Assembly: GCF_002975205.1 (NCBI RefSeq)
Contig: NZ_PCOC01000001.1
Coordinates: forward strand, 248,001-312,000
DNA length: 64,000 nt
Direction of reading: 5' to 3'
From: Ochrobactrum vermis
GTDB taxonomy: Bacteria > Pseudomonadota > Alphaproteobacteria > Rhizobiales > Rhizobiaceae
The notes below the pieces were generated by a model that saw nothing but the letters and a program-made list of their open reading frames with translations, ran no database searches and had not been told where the DNA came from. Each line of letters begins with the position of its first letter. The stretch's first letter is position 1. Shown piece after piece: positions 52,731 through 62,535 of this stretch. A program made the translations under genes and the position numbers.

Positions 52731-53347
52731 CAAAGAAAAACGGACCCTTGCGCATCGGTATTGGTGGACCGGTGGGATCGGGAAAGACCACGCTGACCGA
52801 AAAGCTTTGCAAAGCGCTACGTGATAAATACTCGGTCGCCGTGATCACCAATGATATTTACACACAGGAAGACGCCCTCATTCTGGCGCGTTGCCAGGCT
52901 TTGTCCGAAGACCGGATCATGGGCGTCGAAACGGGTGGATGTCCGCATACGGCAATCCGCGAGGATGCCTCCATCAATCTTCAGGCGATTGCGGAAATGA
53001 ACCGGCGGTTTCCGGACCTGGATATCGTTTTCATCGAATCCGGCGGCGACAATCTCGCAGCCACGTTCTCGCCTGATCTGGCCGATCTGACGCTTTATGT
53101 CATCTCTGTTTGTCAGGGCGAGGAAATTCCGCGTAAAGGCGGTCCTGGTATCACTCGGTCAGACTTTCTCGTGATCAACAAAAGCGATCTTGCTCCTCAT
53201 GTTCGTGTCGATCTCGACGTTATGCAGGGAGACGCTGCTCGGATGCGCGGCAAGCGTCCGTTCGGGTTCACGGACCTCTATCGCGGTAAGGGTGTATCGG
53301 AGATTATCGATTTTCTCGTTGAGAATGGTGGGCTGGAACCGCGCTAA
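52727..53347 (+). CDS. ureG: Urease accessory GTPase UreG
   Basis: A 206-residue GTPase that drives nickel insertion. P-loop [16 protein letters not shown], metal-binding CPH in [15 protein letters not shown], Walker B-like [19 protein letters not shown], and the guanine motif [11 protein letters not shown]. Full length. Last gene of the urease operon; its TAA is immediately followed by the stop codon of the convergent photolyase gene. Confidence 0.97.
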   Translation: MTKKNGPLRIGIGGPVGSGKTTLTEKLCKALRDKYSVAVITNDIYTQEDALILARCQALSEDRIMGVETGGCPHTAIREDASINLQAIAEMNRRFPDLDIVFIESGGDNLAATFSPDLADLTLYVISVCQGEEIPRKGGPGITRSDFLVINKSDLAPHVRVDLDVMQGDAARMRGKRPFGFTDLYRGKGVSEIIDFLVENGGLEPR

Positions 53348-54754
53348 CTATGGTTGTTTGTTAAGCCGTTTGCGAGCCTCATGTTGCGAGGTTCGCAAAT
53401 CGATGATTGGCTTGGGATAAGTGCTGCCTAGAACAAGGCCGGCGTCGGCAAGTACATCATTCGGCGCCTCAAATGGCTTGTGTAGCCATTTGTCGGGCAA
53501 GTTGGATAGTTCCGGTACCCAATGCCGGACATAACGCCCGTCGGCATCGAATTTTTCGCCCTGCAAGATCGGGTTGAATACCCGAAAATATGGCGCGGCA
53601 TCCATGCCGCAGCCAGCCACCCACTGCCAACTTCCCGGATTGCTGGCGGCGTCCCCGTCCACGAGCGTGTCCCAGAACCATTTTTCACCTTTTCGCCAGT
53701 CAATGAGCAGATTCTTGGTAAGAAAAGATGCCACAAGCATTCGCACGCGATTGTGCATCCATCCGGTCGCCCAGAGCTGACGCATGCCAGCATCGATGAT
53801 GGGAAAGCCCGTCAATCCGTAGCGCCATGCTTTGAAAACAGTTGGGTCGCTGCGCCATTTTATACCGGACAGTGTTTCACGCATATCGTACTGGCTGATG
53901 TCCCGGCGATGATAGAGCTGATGATAATTAAAATCGCGCCAGATCAGCTCAGACAGGAACTTTTCGCCACCGGCGCGTGCTGAATGGTGCTCATCCATAA
54001 ACGCCAGCGTGGCGTGCCATGCCTGACGAGCGCTGATTTCTCCGAACCGTAGATGAGGCGAAAGTCTTGAGGTTCCATCAATGCCGGGAATGTCGCGATC
54101 CCCGGCGTAAGTCGGAAGTACGGTCTCCAGAAAATGCGTCAGGCAACCTCGCGCTGCATCTTCTCCAATCTCCCAAAGACCGTGCAGCTTTTTTGTCCAT
54201 GATGGAGCATCGCGCGATACCGCATCTCTTGGCGTGATTTCAACATTCCATTGTCTTCGCGGAAGCGGGCGGGGCACATGTTGCAGACGCAATGCCTTAG
54301 CAAAGGGTGTAAAGACCTGATAGGGCGCGTTGTGCCCCGTTCCTAGCTCCCAGGGTTCGAGTAGAAGATTGCCGGTAAATGACGTTACGCTGGTCCCACT
54401 CTCTTTGAACAGCGCCTTCAGTTTCGCATCAAGTTCACGCTCTGCCGGTGCGTAGCGACGGTTCCAGAATAGTTCGGTAATGTCCAGTTTCGCGATCAAC
54501 TGAGGAAGGATATCCCTTGGATCGCCGGTTTCAATGAGCAGTTCGATACCACGATCGGCCAACTGTCGTCGTATCGCTTCCAGACTTTGATCCAGCCACC
54601 ACTGCGCCGCGCCGCCGGGCACACGTATCTCCGCGATAGTCTCGTGAATGTAAACCGCTACAATATTGCCACCTGTCTCTACGGCAGCATCCAGTGCGGG
54701 ATTGTCATTGATTCGAAGATCGTTACGCAGCCAGACAAGCGCGTGATGCTTCAT
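53348..54754 (-). CDS. phrB: Deoxyribodipyrimidine (CPD) photolyase
   Basis: A 468-residue flavoprotein that repairs cyclobutane pyrimidine dimers with blue light. The N-terminal antenna domain is LVWLRNDLRINDNPALDAAV, and the FAD domain includes SPHLRFGEISARQAW, FLSELIWRDFNYHQLYHR, GLTGFPIIDAGMRQLWATGW, MHNRVRMLVASFLTKNLLID and WQWVAGCGMDAAPYFRVFNP. Those helical motifs are diagnostic of class I photolyases. Monocistronic and convergent with ureG, with no bases between the two stop codons. Confidence 0.95.
   Translation of the reverse strand: MKHHALVWLRNDLRINDNPALDAAVETGGNIVAVYIHETIAEIRVPGGAAQWWLDQSLEAIRRQLADRGIELLIETGDPRDILPQLIAKLDITELFWNRRYAPAERELDAKLKALFKESGTSVTSFTGNLLLEPWELGTGHNAPYQVFTPFAKALRLQHVPRPLPRRQWNVEITPRDAVSRDAPSWTKKLHGLWEIGEDAARGCLTHFLETVLPTYAGDRDIPGIDGTSRLSPHLRFGEISARQAWHATLAFMDEHHSARAGGEKFLSELIWRDFNYHQLYHRRDISQYDMRETLSGIKWRSDPTVFKAWRYGLTGFPIIDAGMRQLWATGWMHNRVRMLVASFLTKNLLIDWRKGEKWFWDTLVDGDAASNPGSWQWVAGCGMDAAPYFRVFNPILQGEKFDADGRYVRHWVPELSNLPDKWLHKPFEAPNDVLADAGLVLGSTYPKPIIDLRTSQHEARKRLNKQP
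53369..53399 (+). terminator. Hairpin within the 3' end of phrB, candidate end of the urease message
   Basis: TTTGCGAGCCTC (53369–53380) and GAGGTTCGCAAA (53388–53399) pair at 11 of 12 positions with a seven-base loop, 22 bases beyond the ureG stop. The bases also encode the phrB C terminus. No T-run follows; termination here is plausible rather than shown. Confidence 0.45.
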
Positions 54755-54915
54755 CAGAAAAATCCCATTGCAGAAAATTGATGCTGACTCACATATAGCG
54801 GAGAGAGCAAAAACTTCACTAGGTTGGGATTAGTCAATTCGGAAAATATGCGAAGCAACGCATAAGCATGCTCGGCATAATGCCGAAATAAATCACTGAA
54901 TTGTCTTGAGAAGAA

Positions 54916-54992
54916 TGGCGCACCCGAAAGGATTCGAACCTCTGACCCCCAGATTCGTAGTCTGGTGCTCTATCCAGCTGAGCTACGGGTGC
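54916..54992 (-). tRNA. tRNA-Arg (anticodon ACG)
   Basis: 77 bases on the minus strand with encoded CCA. Acceptor GCACCCG, D-arm AGCTCAGCTGGATAGAGC, anticodon stem CCAGA with loop CTACGAA, T-arm with GGTTCGAATCC. The A34 would be edited to inosine by TadA. Confidence 0.97.
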
Positions 54993-55152
54993 TTGCCTTG
55001 TGTGCCGCTTGCTGCGGCGATGGGCGGTTGATAATCGGACGGATCGCTAAATGCAAGCGTCTTCTTAGAAAAAAATGTGGTTCTGCGAAGATTTATTGTC
55101 AGCCCCCGCATTTCCGGGCCTTTCAACCAAAACAGGCACAACGGCAGATTGT

Positions 55153-56706
55153 CTAAACGCTTTCTTCTGCCCGTTGGAAACTACGGCCCTCGCGTTGCGT
55201 CGGTAAATCAGGGATACGAATCTCGAAATGCGCTCCAACCGGGCGGTCTTCCCTAAGCTCGATTGTCCCGCCATGCGCGCGGATGAGTTCTTGTGCGATA
55301 GCGAGGCCGAGGCCGGTGCCATCACTCCGTGTCGATCCTTTGAAAGCCGTGAAGAGATTGTCGCGGGCCTTCTGTGGCAGACCGGGGCCGGTATCTTCAA
55401 CACCGATGATCGCCGTTGTCCCAATTCTTCCAGCTGAAATCGTGAGCCGCTTGATGGTTGCCTCATCATTGGTCTGATCGCGTTCCATCGCTTGCACAGA
55501 ATTCCGGCAGAGATTGCTCAGTACACGGAATAGCTGCTCCGAATCGACATTCAGTTCGAAATCTTCCGGGACAAGATTTTCGAACTCTATGCTGCTTTCC
55601 GAATTGGGGCTCAGGGTTTCCTGTACGTCCGCGATAATTGTGTGCAGCAGAATGCGGCGCGGGCGTGGTGGTGCTTCTTGCGAGCGGCCATAGGCCATCA
55701 CGCTTTCGGAATAGCTGATTGCGCGGCTGAGTGTGCGAATGAGTTTGGGCGCAAACCGCTGCACCATTGGGTCTTCGGTATCGGCAAGCCGATCCGACAT
55801 CAATTGCGCCGAAGCCAGAATATTGCGCATGTCGTGGTTGATCTTGGAAACGGCGAGGCCTAGGTCGGCGAGATGTTTTTGTTCCTTGAGCGTTCTCTGA
55901 AGATCGCTCTGAATATGGGATATTTGGCGCTGGGCTACGCCGAATTCATCCTTGCGGCTTTCAGGCACGAGGATGAGTGCGGGATTGTCCGGCGATGTGG
56001 CGAAATCGATCATGTTACGATGCATGATGCGCACCGGCCGCAGCAGCATTTCGTGAATAATCAGGTAGATCAGGCTTGCCGCTATCACCGAAATGATGAG
56101 CGAGATAAAAGTCACGTTGCGCGCATAGACGAGCATGGCATGTCGGAGAGGGGCATCCGAGGTCACGATTTCAATGATACGATCCGGAGAACTGGATGCC
56201 GAAACCGAACCATAGATTCGTAGGGTCCTGTCTCCACCGTCGAACAACGTTCCGAATGCGTCCCAAATGGCAGCCGCTTCACTGATATTGTTGAGATCAA
56301 TGACCTGATCGATCTTGCCAGGAACCTCTGACATGGCGAGTAGGCGTGATGCACCGGCTTCTCGCATGGCAATTGCCTTTGTGCCGGTTGCAAGAAGCAC
56401 CTTGTCCTGAATATCGCGCGGCACATCCATGTTGCCACCTGCGGCGAGAACCTCACTGACAGCCCCCACTGTATCCAGTCTTGAGCTCATCCAGCGCACG
56501 CGCATATTGGCGACGGACGGAACGAAGATCAGAACTTCAGTGATCAGCACTGCAAGCGCCGTCAAGAGCAGCAGTTTGCTTGAAAGCCGGTTGCGCCAGG
56601 GCAAACTTGTGAACTGAGTTGGTGAGAGCCGTTCAACGGTCGCAGTCTGAGAGGCTGCTTCAGGGGAAGGCGCGCCCGTGTCTGTGGTCTTTTCAACAAC
56701 CGCCAT
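55153..56706 (-). CDS. Orphan membrane sensor histidine kinase
   Basis: A 517-residue two-component sensor. Membrane helices at about 44–64 and 198–218 flank a ~130-residue periplasmic sensor domain. A short linker follows, then a dimerisation segment SKINHDMRNILASAQLMSDR with the putative phospho-acceptor His291. The ATPase domain has the N box NLCRNSVQAM, G1 VEDTGPGLP and G2 STRSDGTGLGLAIAQEL. The H box has Asp after His and Ile where Pro is usual. ATG 56706 with GGAAG upstream is chosen; the open frame continues to 56985 but lacks family features. No response-regulator gene is adjacent, so the partner is unknown. Confidence 0.88.
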   Translation of the reverse strand: MAVVEKTTDTGAPSPEAASQTATVERLSPTQFTSLPWRNRLSSKLLLLTALAVLITEVLIFVPSVANMRVRWMSSRLDTVGAVSEVLAAGGNMDVPRDIQDKVLLATGTKAIAMREAGASRLLAMSEVPGKIDQVIDLNNISEAAAIWDAFGTLFDGGDRTLRIYGSVSASSSPDRIIEIVTSDAPLRHAMLVYARNVTFISLIISVIAASLIYLIIHEMLLRPVRIMHRNMIDFATSPDNPALILVPESRKDEFGVAQRQISHIQSDLQRTLKEQKHLADLGLAVSKINHDMRNILASAQLMSDRLADTEDPMVQRFAPKLIRTLSRAISYSESVMAYGRSQEAPPRPRRILLHTIIADVQETLSPNSESSIEFENLVPEDFELNVDSEQLFRVLSNLCRNSVQAMERDQTNDEATIKRLTISAGRIGTTAIIGVEDTGPGLPQKARDNLFTAFKGSTRSDGTGLGLAIAQELIRAHGGTIELREDRPVGAHFEIRIPDLPTQREGRSFQRAEESV

Positions 56707-57086
56707 AGCCTGCTTCCAATTCAAGGCGAACCGGCTCAATTGCCGCGGTGCTTCAACCCGTACGCCGTCGAAACGCAATACACAAAGGTAGCCTCCTATA
56801 TATGGAGCCAACCGATAAATCCAACAGCCTTTGTTCAATCGGTTAAGAACACAACCGTTTCTGCGGGTTCGTGGAGCAGCATTACCGAAATTTAACTCGA
56901 CGGCTTGAGCTCTTGCGTGCAAAATCTTGGCGGGAAAAATCCATGCATCCTTATGGGTTGTGTGATTTGCGTAATGTGAAGGCAATCATCATTCTGATAC
57001 TATTTGCTGGCATTTTCCGCGTCCGACATAGTGGTATTTGAATACGAGGTCCGTCAGGGTGACGGTAAACCTCGGCGGAGAGCTGA
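56707..57086. other. Divergent intergenic region, histidine kinase – RND operon
   Basis: 380 bases. The kinase frame stays open on the minus strand to 56985, but the encoded residues (low-complexity, Cys- and Arg-rich) do not look protein-like. The remainder holds the promoter of the RND operon. No regulator gene, operator or RNA element that I can name is visible. Confidence 0.5.
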
Positions 57087-58214
57087 ATGAAATCCTTGAA
57101 GCAGATTGCCTTGTGCCTGCTCATAGCTGCAGTCGCGGTCGGCGGCTGGTATGCATACAAGAACAAGAATGATGTGGTGAAGGCTGTCGCGACAGGCGAA
57201 GGGGCGCCAAGAGGCGAGGGAGAACGTTCTGCGCCGCTCGTGGTTGTCGAGGCGGCTGGCGAAGAGACCATCAATAACCGCTTGACGGCTATCGGCTCAG
57301 CACGGGCCCTTAGTACCGTATCGATAACCCCATATTCCAGCGGATACATGACGAAGCTTTACGTCAAGGCTGGCGATAGCGTGAAGGAAGGCGACCCGGT
57401 TGCTGAGCTCGATGCCGAGACGGAGAAGATAGCCGTCGCCAAAGCCGAAACGGCGTTGAAAGATGCACAGACGACGCGCCAGCGCATTGCAAAATTGCGG
57501 GCGACAAACACTGCAACTGAAGTCCAGGTGGTCGAGACGGAACTGGCCGTCGCCAATGCACAGCTTGTTTTACAAGATGCGCAGCTTGCTTTGAGCCGGC
57601 GTACGGTTCGCGCGCCAATTTCCGGTATTGTCGGCATTCTTCCTGTCAATGTGGGGAACTACATTACTGCACAAACATCTATCGGTCGTATTGATGACCG
57701 ATCGAAAGTGCTGATCGATATCTGGGTGCCGGAGCGGTTCGCGCCGCAGATCAAGGTTGGCCAACCATTGACTGCAGAATCGACTGCTTTCCCGGGGGAG
57801 ACCTACAGCGGCGAGATCAACGCGGTTGACAATATGCTGGATGAGACGAGCCGTACGCTGCATGTCCGTGCAGAAGTGCCAAACACGCAGGATCGTCTGC
57901 GCGCAGGCATGTCGTTTTCCGTCACGGTTCTCTTCCCCGGTGATCGCTATCCCTCTGTGGATCCGTTGGCCATTCAGTGGGGAGCCGAAGGTTCCTATAT
58001 CTGGCGCATCGAGGACGGTGTAGCCAAGAAAATCGTTGCTCGTATCGTTCAACGCAATTCAACCAACATTCTCATTGATGGCCCGGTGAAGCAGGGCGAT
58101 ATGATCGTCACGCAAGGTGTTCAAACTGTGCGAGACGATGCACCGGTGCGTGTAAAGGGCGAACAGGGTACGGCGCTGGCCGAGCCCGCCCCGGCAAAAC
58201 GCGTTGCAGGATGA
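57087..58214 (+). CDS. RND efflux periplasmic adaptor (membrane fusion protein)
   Basis: A 375-residue adaptor linking an RND pump to an outer-membrane channel. N-terminal anchor helix KQIALCLLIAAVAVGGWYAY. Lipoyl/biotinyl-like half motifs ALSTVSITPYSSGYMTKLYV and VRAPISGIVGILPVNVGNYI enclose an alpha-hairpin (about 105–150: AKAETALKDAQTTRQRIAKL). Beta-barrel part DEVSRTLHVRAEV-like (DETSRTLHVRAEVP). The RND gene begins 10 bases after its stop. Confidence 0.92.
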   Translation: MKSLKQIALCLLIAAVAVGGWYAYKNKNDVVKAVATGEGAPRGEGERSAPLVVVEAAGEETINNRLTAIGSARALSTVSITPYSSGYMTKLYVKAGDSVKEGDPVAELDAETEKIAVAKAETALKDAQTTRQRIAKLRATNTATEVQVVETELAVANAQLVLQDAQLALSRRTVRAPISGIVGILPVNVGNYITAQTSIGRIDDRSKVLIDIWVPERFAPQIKVGQPLTAESTAFPGETYSGEINAVDNMLDETSRTLHVRAEVPNTQDRLRAGMSFSVTVLFPGDRYPSVDPLAIQWGAEGSYIWRIEDGVAKKIVARIVQRNSTNILIDGPVKQGDMIVTQGVQTVRDDAPVRVKGEQGTALAEPAPAKRVAG

Positions 58215-58224
58215 GGATGAAAGC

Positions 58225-61200
58225 GTGACAGGTCACAATTCCCCATCCGGCAACGGTGGATCGACGGCATTATTTATCCGTCGACCAGTTTTTGCTTTCG
58301 TTATAAATGTTTTGATTGTTGTCGCGGGCCTTGCGGCTTTCGCGGGCGTAGATATTCGTGAGCTACCGGACGTTGACCGACCGGTCGTGACAATCAGTAC
58401 AGATTTCAGTGGCGCGTCCGCTGAAACAATCGATCGTCAGTTGACGCAGGTGCTTGAAAACGCCGTTGCGCGTGTTTCGGGGGTGAAGTCTATTTCCTCG
58501 ACATCTTCGTTCGAACGCAGCCGCGTTACGGTAGAGTTCAACGATGGTGTGGACCTGAATGTTGCAGCCGCAGATATGCGTGACGCAATCTCTCGTGTCG
58601 CCAACGATGTGCCGGAAGAGGCGGATCCATCGCGCATCATCAAAGCGGATTCCAATGCTGATCCGGTGATGCGTCTGGCGGTGACCTCCGACACTATGTC
58701 TGTCGATGACATGACCGTTTTGGTCGAAGACCAGATACAGGATATTCTGTCAGCGGTGCCTGGCGTTGCCGACGTTCAGATCAACGGTGACCGCGACAAG
58801 ATTTTCCGCATTGATATCAATCAAGCGCGCCTCGCGAGCTACGGTCTGACTATTGCCGATATAACCACAGCGCTCTCTTCCATGGGGCTCGACGCCCCTG
58901 CCGGTTCCTTGCGCAGCGCTGATCAGTCCATTGTGGTCCGTGCAACGGCAAATCTTGAAAAACCTGGAGATTTCGAGAACGTTTATATCAAGGGACGTAC
59001 GCAGATCCGTGATGTGGCGACCGTTACGCTTGGGCCGGATATCGAAAGTTCGGCAGTGCGTTCCAACGGCAAGACGGCAATCGGTCTCGGTATCGTGCGT
59101 CAGGCACAGTCGAATACACTCGACATTTCGGAAGGCATACGTGCTGCGGTTGCCAATTTGCAGAAGACTTTGCCTGAGGGTGTTAATATTGCGGTCACCA
59201 GTGATGATGCGAATTTCATCAATGGTGCTATCCACGAGGTGGAAATCGCGCTGATCGCATCGGTGATTATCGTCGTTGCAATCATCTTCGTCTTCTTGTG
59301 GGATATACGCGCTACGCTCATCCCGGCCTTGTCCATGCCTGTCGCCCTCATAGGCACGATTGCAGCCATCTATCTGGCAGGATTTTCGGTCAATATTCTT
59401 ACGCTTCTGGCGTTGGTCCTTGCTACTGGCCTTGTCGTCGATGATGCCATCGTGGTGCTGGAGAACGTTGTTCGACGACGCAATCAGGGGATGGGGCCGC
59501 GCGCTGCGGCGGTGCTTGGCACGCAGGAAGTATTCTTTGCCGTCATCGCGACAACGCTTACGTTGGCAGCAGTTTTTGTCCCGATTTCGTTTCTGCCGGG
59601 GCAGGCGGGCGGCTTGTTCCGTGAATTCGGGTTTGTTCTGGCGATTGCTGTTCTTTTGTCATCTGTTGTCGCGCTGACGCTTTGTCCGATGCTTGCTTCT
59701 CGCTTTCTCAAGGAGGGGAACGGCGAAGATGGAGGCCATGGTCCGCTTTTCCTGCGCCGTATCGGCAGGGGGCTGGCAACCTTCTATCGAAAGACGCTGC
59801 ACATTTGTCTGTCAGCGCCGTTCGTGGTTGTACTCGTCGCAGTGCTGTTCGCAGGAGCATCCTATGTCGGTTACGGTCTGATCCGTCAGGAATTGACACC
59901 TTCGGAAGATCGTGCCGTTGCACTGCTGCGTGTCAACGGGCCGCAGGGTATCAGCGTGGAATTCCTCCAATCACAGCTCGATAAAATTGAGGAAGCGGTC
60001 CAGCCTCTGCGCGATAGCGGTGAAATCACCACCACCTATGCCATTGCGGGTTCTGGCGGGTCGTCCAATAACGGCTTTGTTGTCTTGACGCTGGCACCGT
60101 GGAAGGAGCGCGCTCGTAGTCAGCAGGAAATAATGGCTGACATTACCCAACGCATCAAAGGCATAACAGCGGTGCGTATTTTTACGACCCAGCCGAACAG
60201 CCTCGGTATTCGCGGTGCAGGTAACGGATTGCAGTTTGCCATTGTGGGTAGCGACTATGCCAAGCTACAGCCTGCTGCGCAGGCGGTCGTCGACGCACTG
60301 GAGAAAGATCCGCGGTTTGTGCAGCCCCGTCTTTCCGTTGAGCCGACCCAGCCGCAGCTTTCTGTTGAGATTAATCGTGAGCGCGCCTCCGATCTCGGTA
60401 TTGACATTACGGGGCTCGCAAATGCCGTGCAATCCGTGCTTGACGGACGCAAGATCGGATCAGTCTATGTCGGAGATCGCAGCTTCGATGTGAAGCTCGT
60501 TGCCACCACCAATCCGATCAACGATCCGACCGATCTTGAAAACATATTCATGAAAACAACGGACGGCCGCTATGTTCCGATGTCGTCCATTGCAACGGTT
60601 GTTGAAAAAGCGGTCCCACCGCAGCTCAATCGCGAGACGCGCCAACGGTCGGTTTCTATAACGACAAATCTGCGCGACGATTTCGCGTTGGGTGATGCCT
60701 ATAAGGCGGCGCAGGAAATCGCAGCACCTCTGCTGCCGCCGGGAAGCCATATCATCCCGCTGGCAGAAGCTTCGACGCTTAGCGAAACATCGAGCGGCCT
60801 TGCAATGGTGTTCGGCTTTGCCATCATCATCATTCTTCTGGTGCTCGCTGCGCAGTTCGAAAGCTTCATCAGCGCACTGATCGTGATGGCGACAGTTCCT
60901 CTGGGCCTTGGTTGTGCGGTTTTCGCTATGTTGCTTACGGGTACAAGCCTGAATGTCTACAGCCAGATAGGCCTTGTGCTCCTGGTCGGCATCATGGCGA
61001 AGAACGGTATTCTGATCGTGGAATTCGCCGACCAGTTGCGCGACAAAGGCTTGAGTGTTCGCGAAGCAATCGAGGAAGCATCGAATATTCGCCTCCGCCC
61101 GGTCTGCATGACGATGATCTGCGCGGTTCTTGGCGGCGTGCCGCTGGTTTTGGCGAGTGGTGCGGGCGCGGAAGCGCGCGTGGCTTTGGGCTGGGTGATT

Positions 61201-61356
61201 GTGGGCGGGCTTGGCCTTGCAACGATTGCGACGCTTTATGTGACGCCCGTTGCTTATCTGCTGTTGGGACGCTTTACGCAGCCCAAAGCAGAGGAAGAAG
61301 CACGTCTGGAGCGCGAACTCGTTCGGGCCGTGGCTTTGGAAGAGAAGTTGAAATAG
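58225..61356 (+). CDS. RND multidrug/hydrophobe efflux transporter (HAE1 family)
   Basis: A 1043-residue proton-driven inner-membrane pump. The first helix PVFAFVINVLIVVAGLAAFA is followed by the porter-domain motif DRPVVTISTDFSGASAETI and the TM4 proton-relay pair in ATGLVVDDAIVVLENVVRR (Asp-Asp). Twelve helices in two halves, with a C-terminal VLLVGIMAKNGILIVEFADQ. The start is taken as GTG 58225, with GAGGA eight bases upstream; a TTG at 58204 inside the adaptor gene is less likely. No outer-membrane channel gene or TetR regulator adjoins, so a shared TolC-type channel is probable. Substrate range unknown. Confidence 0.93.
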   Translation: MTGHNSPSGNGGSTALFIRRPVFAFVINVLIVVAGLAAFAGVDIRELPDVDRPVVTISTDFSGASAETIDRQLTQVLENAVARVSGVKSISSTSSFERSRVTVEFNDGVDLNVAAADMRDAISRVANDVPEEADPSRIIKADSNADPVMRLAVTSDTMSVDDMTVLVEDQIQDILSAVPGVADVQINGDRDKIFRIDINQARLASYGLTIADITTALSSMGLDAPAGSLRSADQSIVVRATANLEKPGDFENVYIKGRTQIRDVATVTLGPDIESSAVRSNGKTAIGLGIVRQAQSNTLDISEGIRAAVANLQKTLPEGVNIAVTSDDANFINGAIHEVEIALIASVIIVVAIIFVFLWDIRATLIPALSMPVALIGTIAAIYLAGFSVNILTLLALVLATGLVVDDAIVVLENVVRRRNQGMGPRAAAVLGTQEVFFAVIATTLTLAAVFVPISFLPGQAGGLFREFGFVLAIAVLLSSVVALTLCPMLASRFLKEGNGEDGGHGPLFLRRIGRGLATFYRKTLHICLSAPFVVVLVAVLFAGASYVGYGLIRQELTPSEDRAVALLRVNGPQGISVEFLQSQLDKIEEAVQPLRDSGEITTTYAIAGSGGSSNNGFVVLTLAPWKERARSQQEIMADITQRIKGITAVRIFTTQPNSLGIRGAGNGLQFAIVGSDYAKLQPAAQAVVDALEKDPRFVQPRLSVEPTQPQLSVEINRERASDLGIDITGLANAVQSVLDGRKIGSVYVGDRSFDVKLVATTNPINDPTDLENIFMKTTDGRYVPMSSIATVVEKAVPPQLNRETRQRSVSITTNLRDDFALGDAYKAAQEIAAPLLPPGSHIIPLAEASTLSETSSGLAMVFGFAIIIILLVLAAQFESFISALIVMATVPLGLGCAVFAMLLTGTSLNVYSQIGLVLLVGIMAKNGILIVEFADQLRDKGLSVREAIEEASNIRLRPVCMTMICAVLGGVPLVLASGAGAEARVALGWVIVGGLGLATIATLYVTPVAYLLLGRFTQPKAEEEARLERELVRAVALEEKLK

Positions 61357-61374
61357 AGCGATAGACGGACAAAC

Positions 61375-61404
61375 AAAAACCCGGAAGCGCGCTTCCGGGT
61401 TTTT
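61375..61404. terminator. Bidirectional terminator after the RND operon
   Basis: AAAAACCCGGAAGC / GCTTCCGGGTTTTT around a GC centre, a perfect 30-base palindrome with A- and T-tracts, between convergent genes. Confidence 0.93.
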
Positions 61405-61424
61405 CATATTGAAATGCCGATAGA

Positions 61425-62423
61425 TTATTTCTTCATGGCATCGGTGACCTTAGCGGTCCATGCGCCTTCCGGCTTCTTGGTAATGACCGGATCGGAACCG
61501 CCGCCGAGAAGCGTTTCGACTGTGCGGTCGGCAGCGGCGACATCGAGCGTGCCGTCCGAGCCGTCAATCAATTTGGCTATTTCCTTGACCATACGCTCCT
61601 GAACTTCCTGCTTCTGTGCACCGGAAGAATCATTGTCGAGAATGATTTCGGCTGCTTCGTCAGGATGTTCGGAGGCATATTGCCAGCCCTTCATCGAAGC
61701 GCGAACAAAGCGGGCAAGCTTGTCGACCATTGCAGGGTCATCAAGGCTCTTATCAAGCACGTAGAGCCCGTCTTCCAGCGTGGCGACGCCCTGTTCTTCA
61801 TAAGGGAACACGACGAGCTGATCGGCAGGAATACCGGCATCGATCACCTGCCAATATTCATTATAAGTCATGGTGGAAATACAATCGGCCTGCTTCTGGA
61901 TCAGCGGATCGACATTGAAGCCCTGTTTGAGGACAGTCACGCCATCCTTGCCGCCTTCGGTCGGGATTTTCAGATGGCTCATCCATGACAGGAACGGATA
62001 TTCATTGCCGCCGAACCAGACGCCAAGCGTGCGACCCTTGAAGTCTTCAGGCTTGGTGATGTTGGTGTCCTTACGGCAGGTCAGCATCATGCCGGACTTC
62101 TTGAATGGCTGTGCGATGTTGACGAGCGCAACACCCTTTTCGCGAGTGGCGAGTGCGGATGGCATCCAGTCGACCACCACGTCAGCACCACCACCGGCGA
62201 TCACCTGTGGCGGAGCAACGTCCGGGCCGCCTGGCTTGATGTCCACGTCGAGATTTTCGGCTTCATAGAAGCCTTTGTCCTTGGCGACGTAGTAGCCTGC
62301 AAACTGTCCCTGCGTCACCCATTTGAGCTGCAAGGTCAGCTTGTCGGCTGCCATTGCCGAGCTGCTCATGAGCGCGAGCGCCAGTCCGGCTGTTCCAAGG
62401 CATAGAGAAATTGCCTTTTTCAT
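61425..62423 (-). CDS. NMT1/THI5-like ABC transporter binding protein
   Basis: A 332-residue periplasmic binding protein. Signal peptide KKAISLCLGTAGLALALMSS with cleavage near SAMAAD. Family features: LQLKWVTQGQFAGYYVAKDK, GFYEAENLDVDIKPGG, GADVVVDWMPSALATREKGV, LGVWFGGNEYPFLSWM and STMTYNEYWQVIDAG. Related proteins bind hydroxymethylpyrimidine, riboflavin or other small aromatic molecules; the ligand is not settled by sequence. ATG 62423 follows GAGGAGAAC. It is the last gene of the operon, separated from the permease by a dispersed repeat. Confidence 0.88.
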   Translation of the reverse strand: MKKAISLCLGTAGLALALMSSSAMAADKLTLQLKWVTQGQFAGYYVAKDKGFYEAENLDVDIKPGGPDVAPPQVIAGGGADVVVDWMPSALATREKGVALVNIAQPFKKSGMMLTCRKDTNITKPEDFKGRTLGVWFGGNEYPFLSWMSHLKIPTEGGKDGVTVLKQGFNVDPLIQKQADCISTMTYNEYWQVIDAGIPADQLVVFPYEEQGVATLEDGLYVLDKSLDDPAMVDKLARFVRASMKGWQYASEHPDEAAEIILDNDSSGAQKQEVQERMVKEIAKLIDGSDGTLDVAAADRTVETLLGGGSDPVITKKPEGAWTAKVTDAMKK

Positions 62424-62453
62424 TTCAGTTCTCCTCTGGTTCTTTTTTATTGC

Positions 62454-62495
62454 GCGCATTTGCCCGAAAATCGGTTCCCACTTTTCGGAATGCGC
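62454..62495. repeat. Dispersed palindrome (CCGAAAA…TTTTCGG)
   Basis: GCGCATT-TGC-CCGAAAA (62454–62470) and TTTTCGG-AATGCGC (62482–62495) form a stem with a three-base bulge. Typical Rhizobiales intergenic repeat, here between permease and binding-protein genes of one operon. Confidence 0.65.
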
Positions 62496-62535
62496 TTTGG
62501 TCTACCTTATGGTGGCAGATGCCAAATCGTTCGGC

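Noticed and set aside
62424..62535. TPP or FMN riboswitch before the NMT1-like binding-protein gene
   Set aside because: The gap is almost filled by a dispersed palindrome and shows none of the conserved riboswitch core segments I could recognise.
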